Positions 1-5,633 of a stretch of 5,679 nucleotides of DNA are shown here, one piece after another (positions within the stretch are counted from its first letter, which is position 1; each line of letters opens with the position of its first letter). The DNA lies in contig JADMKH010000105.1 in assembly GCA_018780025.1 (NCBI GenBank), forward strand, positions 1 through 5,679, read 5' to 3'. The notes beneath the pieces were generated by a model. The model saw only the letters and a list, made by a program, of their open reading frames with translations, was not told the origin of the DNA and made no database searches. The stretch comes from Thiobacillus sp. Its GTDB lineage: Bacteria > Pseudomonadota > Gammaproteobacteria > Burkholderiales > Thiobacillaceae. Both the position numbers and the translations under genes were made by a program.

Positions 1-326
1 GTAACAAGCATTTTGTCGACGCCGATTCGATCAGCGTCGGTGAAGATCGGGTGGTCCGCTATACCGTGGTTATTGAAGCGGCCGGTGGCGCAAAAAACGT
101 GTCTTACGAAGGGATACGCTGCGAGTCCGGTGAACGGCGTTTGTATGCGTATGGCCACTCGGACGGGACCTGGTCCAAAGCGCGCAATGCCGGCTGGGAA
201 GGCATCAAATTACGTTCGCTGTTGTCCTACCAAAAAGCGCTCTATGAAGATCATTTTTGCCCTGGTGGCATTCGCGTCCGGGATGGCAAGGAAGCGGTGC
301 GGAATCTGCGGCAGGCGGCACGATGA
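1..326 (+). CDS. CNP1-like family protein, C-terminal part (5' end outside window)
   Basis: The reading frame is open from the left edge (first full codon at 3) to a TGA at 324-326, giving about 107 residues of the C-terminal portion of a larger protein. The sequence resembles the CNP1-like family (named after cryptic neisserial protein 1), small, probably exported betaproteobacterial proteins of unknown function, often found near proB. Visible family-like features are the VVRYTVVIEAAGGAKNVSYE stretch, a following RCESGERRLYAYG segment, a WSKARNAGW motif and a late FCPGGIRVRDG segment. Two cysteines (in RCESG and FCPGG) could pair in the periplasm, but this is inference. Any signal peptide would be outside the window. 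The stop codon overlaps the proB start as ATGA, so the two are probably cotranscribed and coupled. The family call rests on remembered sequence character; the function is unknown. Confidence 0.75.
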   Translation, partial: NKHFVDADSISVGEDRVVRYTVVIEAAGGAKNVSYEGIRCESGERRLYAYGHSDGTWSKARNAGWEGIKLRSLLSYQKALYEDHFCPGGIRVRDGKEAVRNLRQAAR

Positions 327-1447
327 GCGTATCGGTCGTCAAACATGCACGGCGCATTGTCGTTAAGGTCGGCTCCAGCCTGGTGACCGCCGAGGGACGC
401 GGTCTCGACCACGCAGCGCTGTCGCGCTGGGCCGAGCAGATTGCGGCGCTGACCGGGCAAGGCAAGGAAGTGGTGCTGGTATCCAGTGGCGCGATCGCCG
501 AAGGCATTGCGCGGCTGGGCTGGAACAAGCGCCCGAAGGCGATTAACGCGTTGCAGGCCGCCGCCGCCGTGGGCCAGATGGGTCTGGTGCAGGCCTACGA
601 AACGATTTTCCGCGCTCACGGCTTGCACGCCGCGCAGGTCCTGCTTACCCACGAAGACCTGGCCGACCGGACGCGCTATCTGAATGCGCGTTCCACGCTG
701 CGCACGCTGCTCGAGCTGCGCGTGGTGCCGATCATCAACGAGAACGACACCGTTGCCACCGATGAAATCCGTCTCGGCGACAACGACACGCTGGGCGCGC
801 TGGTCACCAATCTGATCGAAGCCGACTGCCTGATTATCCTCACTGATCAGCCCGGCCTGTATACCGCCGACCCGCGCAAGGCGCCCGACGCCACGCTGGT
901 GATGGAGGCCCACGCCGGCGACCCCGAACTCGAGCACATGGCGGGCGGGGCTGGCAGCACCCTTGGCACCGGCGGGATGCTGACCAAAATTCTTGCGGCC
1001 AAGCGTGCGGCCCGCAGCGGCGCTCATACCGTAATCTGTAGCGGTCGTGAGGAAAACATATTGCTTCGGCTTGCGGGCGGTGAGGCCATTGGCACCCAGC
1101 TGGTGTCGCGTCAGGAAACATTGGCGGCGCGCCGCCAGTGGCTGGCCGACCATCTGCAGATGCGTGGTGGTGTGGTGATCGACGATGGGGCGGTGCGTGC
1201 GCTTCAGGAGGAAGGCAAGAGTTTGCTGCCGGTGGGCGTAAAAGGCATCACCGGCAATTTTCTGCGGGGGGACGTTGTCGCGATTGTCGATATAGAGGGC
1301 CATGAGATCGCACGCGGCCTGACCAATTACAGTTCAAGCGAAGCGCGGCGGATTGCCGGCGTGCCCAGTACGTCGATAGAAGCTGAACTCGGTTATATGG
1401 ATGAGCCAGAGCTGATCCATCGGGACAACCTGGTGATGCTGGAATGA
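323..1447 (+). CDS. proB: Glutamate 5-kinase (gamma-glutamyl kinase)
   Basis: This cytoplasmic enzyme phosphorylates L-glutamate with ATP to gamma-glutamyl phosphate, the first and normally proline-inhibited step of proline synthesis. The product is 374 residues, close to the family norm of about 370. The amino-acid kinase domain covers roughly residues 9-265: VKVGSS with Lys15, SSGAIAEG at 54-61, NENDTVAT at 139-146 (Asp142), LGDNDTLGAL at 151-160 (Asn154), and GTGGMLTK at 215-222 ending in Lys222. These match the glutamate- and ATP-binding positions of E. coli ProB. A C-terminal PUA domain spans about 280-360. The ATG at 323 was chosen because it gives the conserved short N-terminus and overlaps the previous stop as ATGA; an in-frame ATG at 257 would add 22 residues unlike the family and run deep into the preceding gene. 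The Shine-Dalgarno site is weak (AGGCGG, 313-318), which fits translational coupling. No proA is present in the window. Confidence 0.97.
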   Translation: MSVSVVKHARRIVVKVGSSLVTAEGRGLDHAALSRWAEQIAALTGQGKEVVLVSSGAIAEGIARLGWNKRPKAINALQAAAAVGQMGLVQAYETIFRAHGLHAAQVLLTHEDLADRTRYLNARSTLRTLLELRVVPIINENDTVATDEIRLGDNDTLGALVTNLIEADCLIILTDQPGLYTADPRKAPDATLVMEAHAGDPELEHMAGGAGSTLGTGGMLTKILAAKRAARSGAHTVICSGREENILLRLAGGEAIGTQLVSRQETLAARRQWLADHLQMRGGVVIDDGAVRALQEEGKSLLPVGVKGITGNFLRGDVVAIVDIEGHEIARGLTNYSSSEARRIAGVPSTSIEAELGYMDEPELIHRDNLVMLE

Positions 1448-2040
1448 CCACAACGCTGGATTTAATGCGCCATGGCGAACCCGTTGGCGGGCGAAAATAT
1501 CGGGGCCAGGTCGACGACCCGCTCTCGGAAACAGGATGGGCGCAAATGCATGCTGCAGTGGGGGACGTCCGGCCCTGGACGCAGATGGTTTCTTCGCCGC
1601 TGCTGCGTTGCCGTGAATTTTCCGAAACCCTGGCCGGTCGACTCGGGTTGCCGCTTTCGTTTGACGAAAGACTCAAGGAAGTCGGTTTTGGCGTATGGGA
1701 AGGAAAATCAGCGGCCGAGATAGAGCAGGATGCACCAGGCATGCTCGATCGCTTCAAGGCTGATCCGATCAATGCACGCCCGGAAGGGGCCGAGCCGCTA
1801 GCCGATTTCCATTCGCGGGTAGCGGCCGGCCTGGATGATCTGCTCGCAAGGCATGCCGATCAGCATGTGCTGCTGGTCGGACACGCGGGCGTCATCCGTA
1901 TGGCGCTTGCCTGGGCGCTGCATATCCCCCTGGAACAGGCTTATCGTGTCGAGGTGGCGACGGCCTCGTTTACGCGACTTCGCTTCGAAGCCCGGCGTGC
2001 AAGCCTGATTTTTCACGGCGGCAGTCTGGCCGGACGGTGA
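1444..2040 (+). CDS. cobC: Histidine phosphatase family protein, probable alpha-ribazole phosphatase
   Basis: This 198-residue protein belongs to the phosphoglycerate-mutase-like histidine phosphatase family. Its N-terminus carries the LMRHGE motif with the phosphorylated His10 (RHG at 9-11). Arg55 lies in SSPLLRC, Glu79 in LKEVGFGVWEG is the likely acid/base residue, and His147 in VGHAGVIR is the second catalytic histidine, so the active site is complete. Family members hydrolyse phosphate monoesters. The specific assignment to CobC, which dephosphorylates alpha-ribazole 5'-phosphate in lower-ligand assembly of cobalamin, comes from length and from the BtuF-type gene directly downstream, so it is partly inference; a general sugar or nucleotide phosphatase is possible. 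The ATG overlaps the proB stop (ATGA, 1444-1447). GGTGAT at 1432-1437 is a plausible ribosome binding site inside the end of proB. Confidence 0.7.
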   Translation: MTTTLDLMRHGEPVGGRKYRGQVDDPLSETGWAQMHAAVGDVRPWTQMVSSPLLRCREFSETLAGRLGLPLSFDERLKEVGFGVWEGKSAAEIEQDAPGMLDRFKADPINARPEGAEPLADFHSRVAAGLDDLLARHADQHVLLVGHAGVIRMALAWALHIPLEQAYRVEVATASFTRLRFEARRASLIFHGGSLAGR

Positions 2041-2900
2041 TCCGCCGCATCGCGTTCTGGCTCTGTCTGCTGCTGGCGCTGCCCGCGCAGGCTGCAACGC
2101 TTCGCCTGGTTGATGACGCTGGGCAAACGCTTGAATTCATCCGGCCACCGCAGCGCATCATTTCACTGACGCCGCATCTCACCGAACTGTTGTTTGCGGT
2201 GGGTGCGGGATCGCAGGTGGTGGGCGTGGACAGCGCCAGCGATTACCCGCAGGCGGTGCAGGCCCTGCCGCGCGTGGGCGGCTACAGCCGCATCAACTTC
2301 GAGCGCATTCTTGCCCTGAAACCGGACCTGGTCATTGCCTGGGTGGGCGGCAATCGCGCAGCCGATATTCACGGCCTCAGGAAAATGGGCGTGCCCGTTT
2401 TGCAGACACAAGCCACCCGGCTGGAGGATGTGGCGCGCTTGCTGCGGTTGGTTGGTTTGGCGAGCGGGCATGCGGAGGCGGGAAAAGAAGCTGCCCGGAC
2501 GTTTTCAACCCGGCTGGCCGCGCTGCAAGTGCCGATGAACCGCCAACCGCCAGTCAAGGTGTTTTATCAAGTCTGGGATCGACCGTTGATGACGGTGGGT
2601 GGTGCGCACTGGATCAGCGATGCGCTGGCATTGTGTGGCGCGCGCAATGTGTTTGCCGACTTGCGCGGGCTGTCTCCGGTGGTGTCGCGCGAAGCGGTGT
2701 TGCAGCGAGCCCCCGCATTGATCGTGGGGGGCAATGATGCGCCGGACTTGCGCCGGCTATGGCAGTCATTCGCAAGCCTGCCTGCTGTAAAAAATAACGC
2801 ATTCGTTAGTGTGGATGCCGACCTGCTGCATCGACCCACTCCGCGCCTGATCGAAGGCGTGGCGGGATTGTGCGCGGCGATCAGGCCTTACGCGCGCTGA
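2037..2900 (+). CDS. btuF: Periplasmic cobalamin-binding protein (BtuF-type)
   Basis: This 287-residue solute-binding protein of the BtuF/periplasmic-binding class III fold should capture vitamin B12 in the periplasm and deliver it to a BtuCD ABC transporter. A Sec signal peptide is evident: IRR, a hydrophobic core to about residue 15, and an AQA cleavage site after Ala19. The mature protein shows RIISLTPHLTELLFAVG (40-56), a SDYP motif (68-71), NFERILALKPDLVIAW (87-102) and VSREAVL (216-222). Glu89 and Glu219 align with the two E. coli BtuF surface glutamates (mature E50 and E180) that dock onto BtuC, which supports a B12 role over a generic siderophore-binding one. The start is GTG at 2037, overlapping the previous stop as GTGA; it puts the signal peptide at the N-terminus. 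No btuC or btuD is in the window, so the permease must be elsewhere. The 3' end overlaps convergent fur by 13 nt. Confidence 0.85.
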   Translation: MIRRIAFWLCLLLALPAQAATLRLVDDAGQTLEFIRPPQRIISLTPHLTELLFAVGAGSQVVGVDSASDYPQAVQALPRVGGYSRINFERILALKPDLVIAWVGGNRAADIHGLRKMGVPVLQTQATRLEDVARLLRLVGLASGHAEAGKEAARTFSTRLAALQVPMNRQPPVKVFYQVWDRPLMTVGGAHWISDALALCGARNVFADLRGLSPVVSREAVLQRAPALIVGGNDAPDLRRLWQSFASLPAVKNNAFVSVDADLLHRPTPRLIEGVAGLCAAIRPYAR

Positions 2901-3337
2901 CGGGGGTCGTTTGCCTTGCGGTTTGGACAGTTTTCCTTGATGCAGTCGGCATAAATTTGCAGTGAGTGGTCGTGGATGGAAAAGCCGCGCTCTTTGGCGA
3001 TGCGGTGCTGGCGCTTTTCGATTTCGCTATCCAGAAACTCTTCGACCTTTCCGCATTGCATGCAGACCAGGTGATCGTGGTGGTCGCCTTCGTTGAGTTC
3101 GAACACGGCTTTGTCGCTATCGAAGTGGTGGCGGATCAATAGCCCGGCCTGCTCGAACTGGGTGAGCACGCGGTAGACCGTAGCCAGGCCAATATCCAGG
3201 TCTTCGTCCGACAGCAGCCGATACACTTCTTCGGCGGTCATGTGGCGTTTGTTGCTCTGTTCAAACAGATCGAGAATTTTCAGACGGGGCAGCGTGGCTT
3301 TGAGACCAATGCTTTTGAGATCGGATGGATTGCTCAA
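2888..3337 (-). CDS. fur: Ferric uptake regulator Fur
   Basis: This is a dimeric, metal-responsive DNA-binding regulator that represses iron-acquisition genes when Fe(II) is plentiful. The 149-residue length is normal for Fur. The winged-helix DNA-binding domain occupies about residues 1-83, with the GLKATLPRLKILDLF opening and a recognition helix around LATVYRVLTQFEQ (51-63). The dimerization and metal-binding domain follows: His32, Glu80, HHDH at 86-89, the zinc pair CMQC (Cys92, Cys95), His122 and His124, and a second C-terminal pair Cys132/Cys137. The start is TTG (3337-3335 on the minus strand). There is no in-frame ATG before an upstream stop, and the next ATG (Met33) would delete part of the DNA-binding domain. 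A ribosome binding site GGAG lies 6 nt before TTG. It is divergent from bamE and convergent with btuF, with which it overlaps at 2888-2900. Confidence 0.97.
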   Translation of the reverse strand: MSNPSDLKSIGLKATLPRLKILDLFEQSNKRHMTAEEVYRLLSDEDLDIGLATVYRVLTQFEQAGLLIRHHFDSDKAVFELNEGDHHDHLVCMQCGKVEEFLDSEIEKRQHRIAKERGFSIHDHSLQIYADCIKENCPNRKANDPRQRA

Positions 3338-3343
3338 TGGGGT

Positions 3344-3347
3344 CTCC
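3344..3347 (-). promoter_or_regulatory. Ribosome binding site of fur (supports the TTG start)
   Basis: On the minus strand the bases read CCGGAG-ACCCCA-TTG. The GGAG core sits 6 nt from TTG, which is near-ideal spacing and decides the start in the absence of any in-frame ATG. Confidence 0.7.
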
Positions 3348-3362
3348 GGATTGGGAACGCGA

Positions 3363-3379
3363 ATACGTTATGATACGTT
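3363..3379. repeat. 7-nt direct repeat (ATACGTT, 10-nt period) between fur and bamE
   Basis: ATACGTT occurs at 3363-3369 and again at 3373-3379, separated by ATG. The copies are one helical turn apart and lie over the candidate -10 elements of both divergent genes. This could be an operator for a regulator binding one face of the DNA. It does not resemble a 19-bp Fur box well. It could be chance, but the placement is suggestive. Confidence 0.4.
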
Positions 3380-3397
3380 TTTTTCCAACCGCTCCAA
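3370..3397 (-). promoter_or_regulatory. Candidate sigma-70 promoter for fur
   Basis: On the minus strand, TTGGAG (3397-3392) is followed by a 16-nt spacer and TATCAT (3375-3370), a 5/6 match to the -10 consensus. Transcription would begin near 3362, giving a leader of about 25 nt before the TTG start. The -35 match is only moderate (3/6). The same bases hold a TATGAT on the plus strand (3369-3374) that could be the bamE -10, but no good -35 is seen for it. The assignment is from visual motif reading only. Confidence 0.4.
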
Positions 3398-3416
3398 CCT
3401 TTCCGGTTTCCTGGCT

Positions 3417-4526
3417 ATGCGTCATTTCCTGATTTCCGCCCTGCTTTTAAGTCTGGTTTCCGGGTGTGCCAGCGTTAACCTGGGGCCTCACCGTATTGAT
3501 GTTCAGCAAGGCAATGCGCTCGATCAGGAAAACGTTGCCCGCCTGAAGCCGGGCCTCAACCGCTCTCAAGTCCGCTTCCTGCTGGGGACGCCGCTGGTGG
3601 TCGACCCGTTCCGTACCGATCGCTGGGATTATGTGTACGTGTTTTACAAAGCAGGAAAGCTGGCCGAACAAAAGCGCATCACGCTGTTTTTCGAGGGTGA
3701 AATACTGGCGCGGATAGAAGGCGACTTGCCTGCGGCCGTACCCGCCGTGCTGCCTGCTGTGGCGACAGCAAAGCCTGAGTCCAGGCCCGAATCCAGAATT
3801 GAAACAATGGCCCCCGCTGCTGCAGTGGAGGCCAGTGCCTTACCCGTCCAGCTGGCGCCAAAAGCCGAACCCATTCCGGTCGTCCAATCACCGACCCCGC
3901 AGTCGGCTCGCGTTGAGGAAGCGCCTGAAGCAATCGTTCAGCCGTTGGCTGAAAAGCCAGCTGCCTCGCCGGCATCGCAACCGGTTAAATCGTCTTCTGT
4001 GACGAGCAGCATCGTATCGCCGCTACCCAGTCCCAATAATGCGCCGGCCTATGTTGACCTCCACACGCCTGCTGCGCTGAGTTTGCAATCGGAAACCAAT
4101 GTCGAACAGCTGAAGCCGGATCTTGTCCCGTCTTTCCCCGGGGCATCCAAGGGGGCTGACAAAGGCGATGAATCGGTAATCAAGGCGTTGAATACCTGGG
4201 TTGACGCATGGGCGCGTCGAGACAAGGCCGCTTATTTCGCTGCCTACGACGCCAGTTTTATGCCGTCAGATGGAGGCAACCGCGCAGACTGGGAAAAGCG
4301 CCGTCGTGTGTCGTTTGGTTTGGCCAAAAATATTGAGATCAAGATTGACTCACCTTCAATTGATCGCACTGAAGAGGGGGCCGTCAGGTTGACGTTCAAT
4401 CAGCATTATCGTTCCGGAAATTATCGCGATGCTGTAGTCAAGCAGTTGCTGATGATTGAACGGGAGGGCCGCTGGCTGATTGCCGAGGAAAAGGTGTTGT
4501 CGACGCTAACGGGTAGCAAGCGATGA
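3417..4526 (+). CDS. bamE: BamE-domain outer-membrane lipoprotein with C-terminal NTF2-like (Cds6-type) extension
   Basis: BamE is a lipoprotein subunit of the BAM complex, which inserts beta-barrel proteins into the outer membrane. The start at 3417 gives a lipoprotein signal MRHFLISALLLSLVSGC with lipobox VSGC and lipidated Cys17; an upstream in-frame ATG at 3240 would run back through fur and hide the signal. The BamE domain spans about 24-103: IDVQQGN (27-33), LKPGLNRSQVRFLLGTPLVVDPF (43-65), RWDYVYVF (69-76) and ITLFFEGEILARIEG (88-102). Typical BamE proteins end near here (about 110-180 residues), but this one is 369. Residues 104-252 are Pro/Ala/Ser-rich and probably disordered, with a tandem PESR (120-127). 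Residues 253-360 form an NTF2-like domain: WVDAWARRDKAAYFAAYDASF (261-281), RADWEKRRR (289-297), FNQHYRSGNYRDAVVKQLLM (327-346) and GRWLIAEE (351-358), a pattern I associate with the C-terminal domain of Cds6/L,D-transpeptidase-like proteins. No strong ribosome binding site is seen. It overlaps dapB by ATGA. The BamE call is firm; the C-terminal family name is less so. Confidence 0.9.
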   Translation: MRHFLISALLLSLVSGCASVNLGPHRIDVQQGNALDQENVARLKPGLNRSQVRFLLGTPLVVDPFRTDRWDYVYVFYKAGKLAEQKRITLFFEGEILARIEGDLPAAVPAVLPAVATAKPESRPESRIETMAPAAAVEASALPVQLAPKAEPIPVVQSPTPQSARVEEAPEAIVQPLAEKPAASPASQPVKSSSVTSSIVSPLPSPNNAPAYVDLHTPAALSLQSETNVEQLKPDLVPSFPGASKGADKGDESVIKALNTWVDAWARRDKAAYFAAYDASFMPSDGGNRADWEKRRRVSFGLAKNIEIKIDSPSIDRTEEGAVRLTFNQHYRSGNYRDAVVKQLLMIEREGRWLIAEEKVLSTLTGSKR

Positions 4527-5326
4527 CCGTGCGGATCGCGCTTGCCGGGGTGTCTGGACGCATGGGGCGGGCGTTGCTCGAGTCGGTGGCGGCCGATGAA
4601 GGGTGCACTTTGCATGCAGCCATCGATCGTGCCGGCAGCCTGCTGGTTGGGCAGGATGCGGGCGCTGCCTGGGGTGCGGCAAGCGGCGTGCAGGTAAGCG
4701 ATCAGCCATCAACTGCCTTGCAAGCTGCGCAGGTATTGATTGACTTCACCCGTCCGGAAGCCACTTTGGGCTATCTCGACGCGTGTGCCGCAGCGGGTGT
4801 GCCGCTGGTTATTGGTACCACGGGTTTCGATGAAGACGGAAAGGCACGTATTGCTGCCGCGGCACAACAGATCCCGATTGTGTTCGCCCCCAATATGAGC
4901 GTCGGCGTGAACTTGCTGATGAAACTGGCCGAACTGGCTGCCGTGGTGCTCGATGATGGATATGATATCGAGATTATCGAAGCGCATCATCGCCACAAAG
5001 TGGATGCGCCCTCCGGTACTGCGCTGGGTCTGGGACATGCGGTTGCCCGCGCCATTCATCGTGATCTGGCCAGCTGCGCGGTCTATGGTCGCGAGGGTGT
5101 GACCGGTGAGCGTGACGCCCAAACCATCGGCTTTTCCACCGTGCGAGGCGGCGACATCGTTGGCGACCACACGCTGTTATTTGCCGGGTTAGGCGAACGG
5201 ATTGAGTTGACCCATAAAGCCAGCAGCCGCGCCACCTTTGCGCAAGGCGCCCTGCGCGCCGCCAAATGGTTACAGGGCCGTGCGCCAGGTTTGTACGACA
5301 TGCGCGACGTGTTGAACCTGAAATAG
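4523..5326 (+). CDS. dapB: 4-hydroxy-tetrahydrodipicolinate reductase
   Basis: This cytoplasmic enzyme reduces the DapA product with NAD(P)H to tetrahydrodipicolinate, on the path to meso-diaminopimelate (peptidoglycan) and lysine. The product is 267 residues, standard for the family (E. coli has 273). The N-terminal Rossmann domain starts with GVSGRMG (9-15, glycines 9, 12 and 15), and IDFTRPEA (73-80) and GTTGF (98-102) complete the nucleotide site. The substrate and tetramerization domain carries the signature EAHHRHKVDAPSGTA (153-167), where His155 and Lys159 correspond to the catalytic His159 and Lys163 of E. coli. All key residues are present. The ATG overlaps the bamE stop (ATGA, 4523-4526), with GGGTAG (4511-4516) as a possible ribosome binding site, so expression is probably coupled to bamE. 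No clear terminator follows. Confidence 0.97.
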   Translation: MTVRIALAGVSGRMGRALLESVAADEGCTLHAAIDRAGSLLVGQDAGAAWGAASGVQVSDQPSTALQAAQVLIDFTRPEATLGYLDACAAAGVPLVIGTTGFDEDGKARIAAAAQQIPIVFAPNMSVGVNLLMKLAELAAVVLDDGYDIEIIEAHHRHKVDAPSGTALGLGHAVARAIHRDLASCAVYGREGVTGERDAQTIGFSTVRGGDIVGDHTLLFAGLGERIELTHKASSRATFAQGALRAAKWLQGRAPGLYDMRDVLNLK

Positions 5327-5367
5327 CCGCGCTTGGCTCTCTGCGCTTGAATTAACCGTTATAAAAC

Positions 5368-5371
5368 AGGA
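5368..5371 (+). promoter_or_regulatory. Ribosome binding site of the glutaredoxin gene
   Basis: AGGA lies 7 nt before the ATG at 5379, a stronger site than any overlapped start in this window. It suggests translation independent of dapB. Confidence 0.7.
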
Positions 5372-5378
5372 AACAACC

Positions 5379-5633
5379 ATGAATGCCGTCAAGGTTTATA
5401 GTACGGGCACATGCCCCATTTGCGTAAAAGCCAAAGCCTTCCTTGATAAGCGTGGCATTGGCTATGATGAAGTCCGCATCGATCTCGACCACGAGGCGAT
5501 GAAAGAGTTTGCCGTGGCAACCGATGGCGCGCGCACCGTGCCGCAAATCATGATCGAAGGGGCTTGCATCGGTGGGTTTACCGAGTTGACCGAGATCGAT
5601 ATGGACGGTGGGCTGGATCATTTGCACCCTTGA
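5379..5633 (+). CDS. grxC: Glutaredoxin, GrxC-like dithiol type
   Basis: This 84-residue cytoplasmic thioredoxin-fold protein should use glutathione to reduce disulfides and glutathionylated proteins. The length is typical of bacterial Grx1/Grx3. The active site is Cys12-Pro-Ile-Cys15, both cysteines kept; the usual middle residues are Pro-Tyr, so Ile14 is a variant. The cis-proline loop TVPQI (53-57) and the glutathione-binding region IGGFTEL (64-70) are intact. A third cysteine, Cys63, precedes the GG motif. The start is set by the AGGA site and the conserved VKVYSTGTCP opening. It lies 52 nt after dapB on the same strand. An AT-rich TATAAA (5360-5365) sits just upstream, but no -35 at proper distance is seen, so readthrough from dapB is as likely as its own promoter. 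The symbol is by family resemblance. Confidence 0.88.
   Translation: MNAVKVYSTGTCPICVKAKAFLDKRGIGYDEVRIDLDHEAMKEFAVATDGARTVPQIMIEGACIGGFTELTEIDMDGGLDHLHP

Noticed and set aside
257..322. N-terminal extension of ProB from an earlier in-frame ATG
   Set aside because: It would overlap the CNP1-like gene by 70 nt and add residues absent from the family; the ATGA overlap at 323 fits the local pattern.
251..1303. A 350-codon open frame on the minus strand opposite proB
   Set aside because: It mirrors the high-GC proB gene, resembles no known family, and proB on the plus strand is unambiguous with all catalytic residues.
2872..2897. A GC-rich inverted repeat near the btuF/fur junction as a bidirectional terminator
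   Set aside because: Only about 5 bp pair around a 15-nt loop, with no flanking T-runs on either strand.
3362..3380. A Fur box for autoregulation in the fur/bamE intergenic region
   Set aside because: Hand alignment to the 19-bp GATAATGATAATCATTATC consensus gives at most about 7 of 19 matches in the windows tried, too few to call.
3240..3416. N-terminal extension of BamE from an upstream in-frame ATG
   Set aside because: It lies antisense to fur and would bury the lipoprotein signal peptide that begins exactly at 3417.
4709..5170. A 153-codon minus-strand open frame opposite dapB
   Set aside because: It is a shadow of dapB, with low-information composition and no domain that I can recognise.
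5325..5338. A terminator hairpin after dapB (AGCC...GGCT)
   Set aside because: The stem is only 4 bp and no T-run follows, so it does not meet the pattern of an intrinsic terminator.
5333..5365. A sigma-70 promoter for the glutaredoxin gene (TTGGCT and TATAAA)
   Set aside because: The spacer is 21 nt, too long for a normal promoter. The -10-like box alone is not enough.
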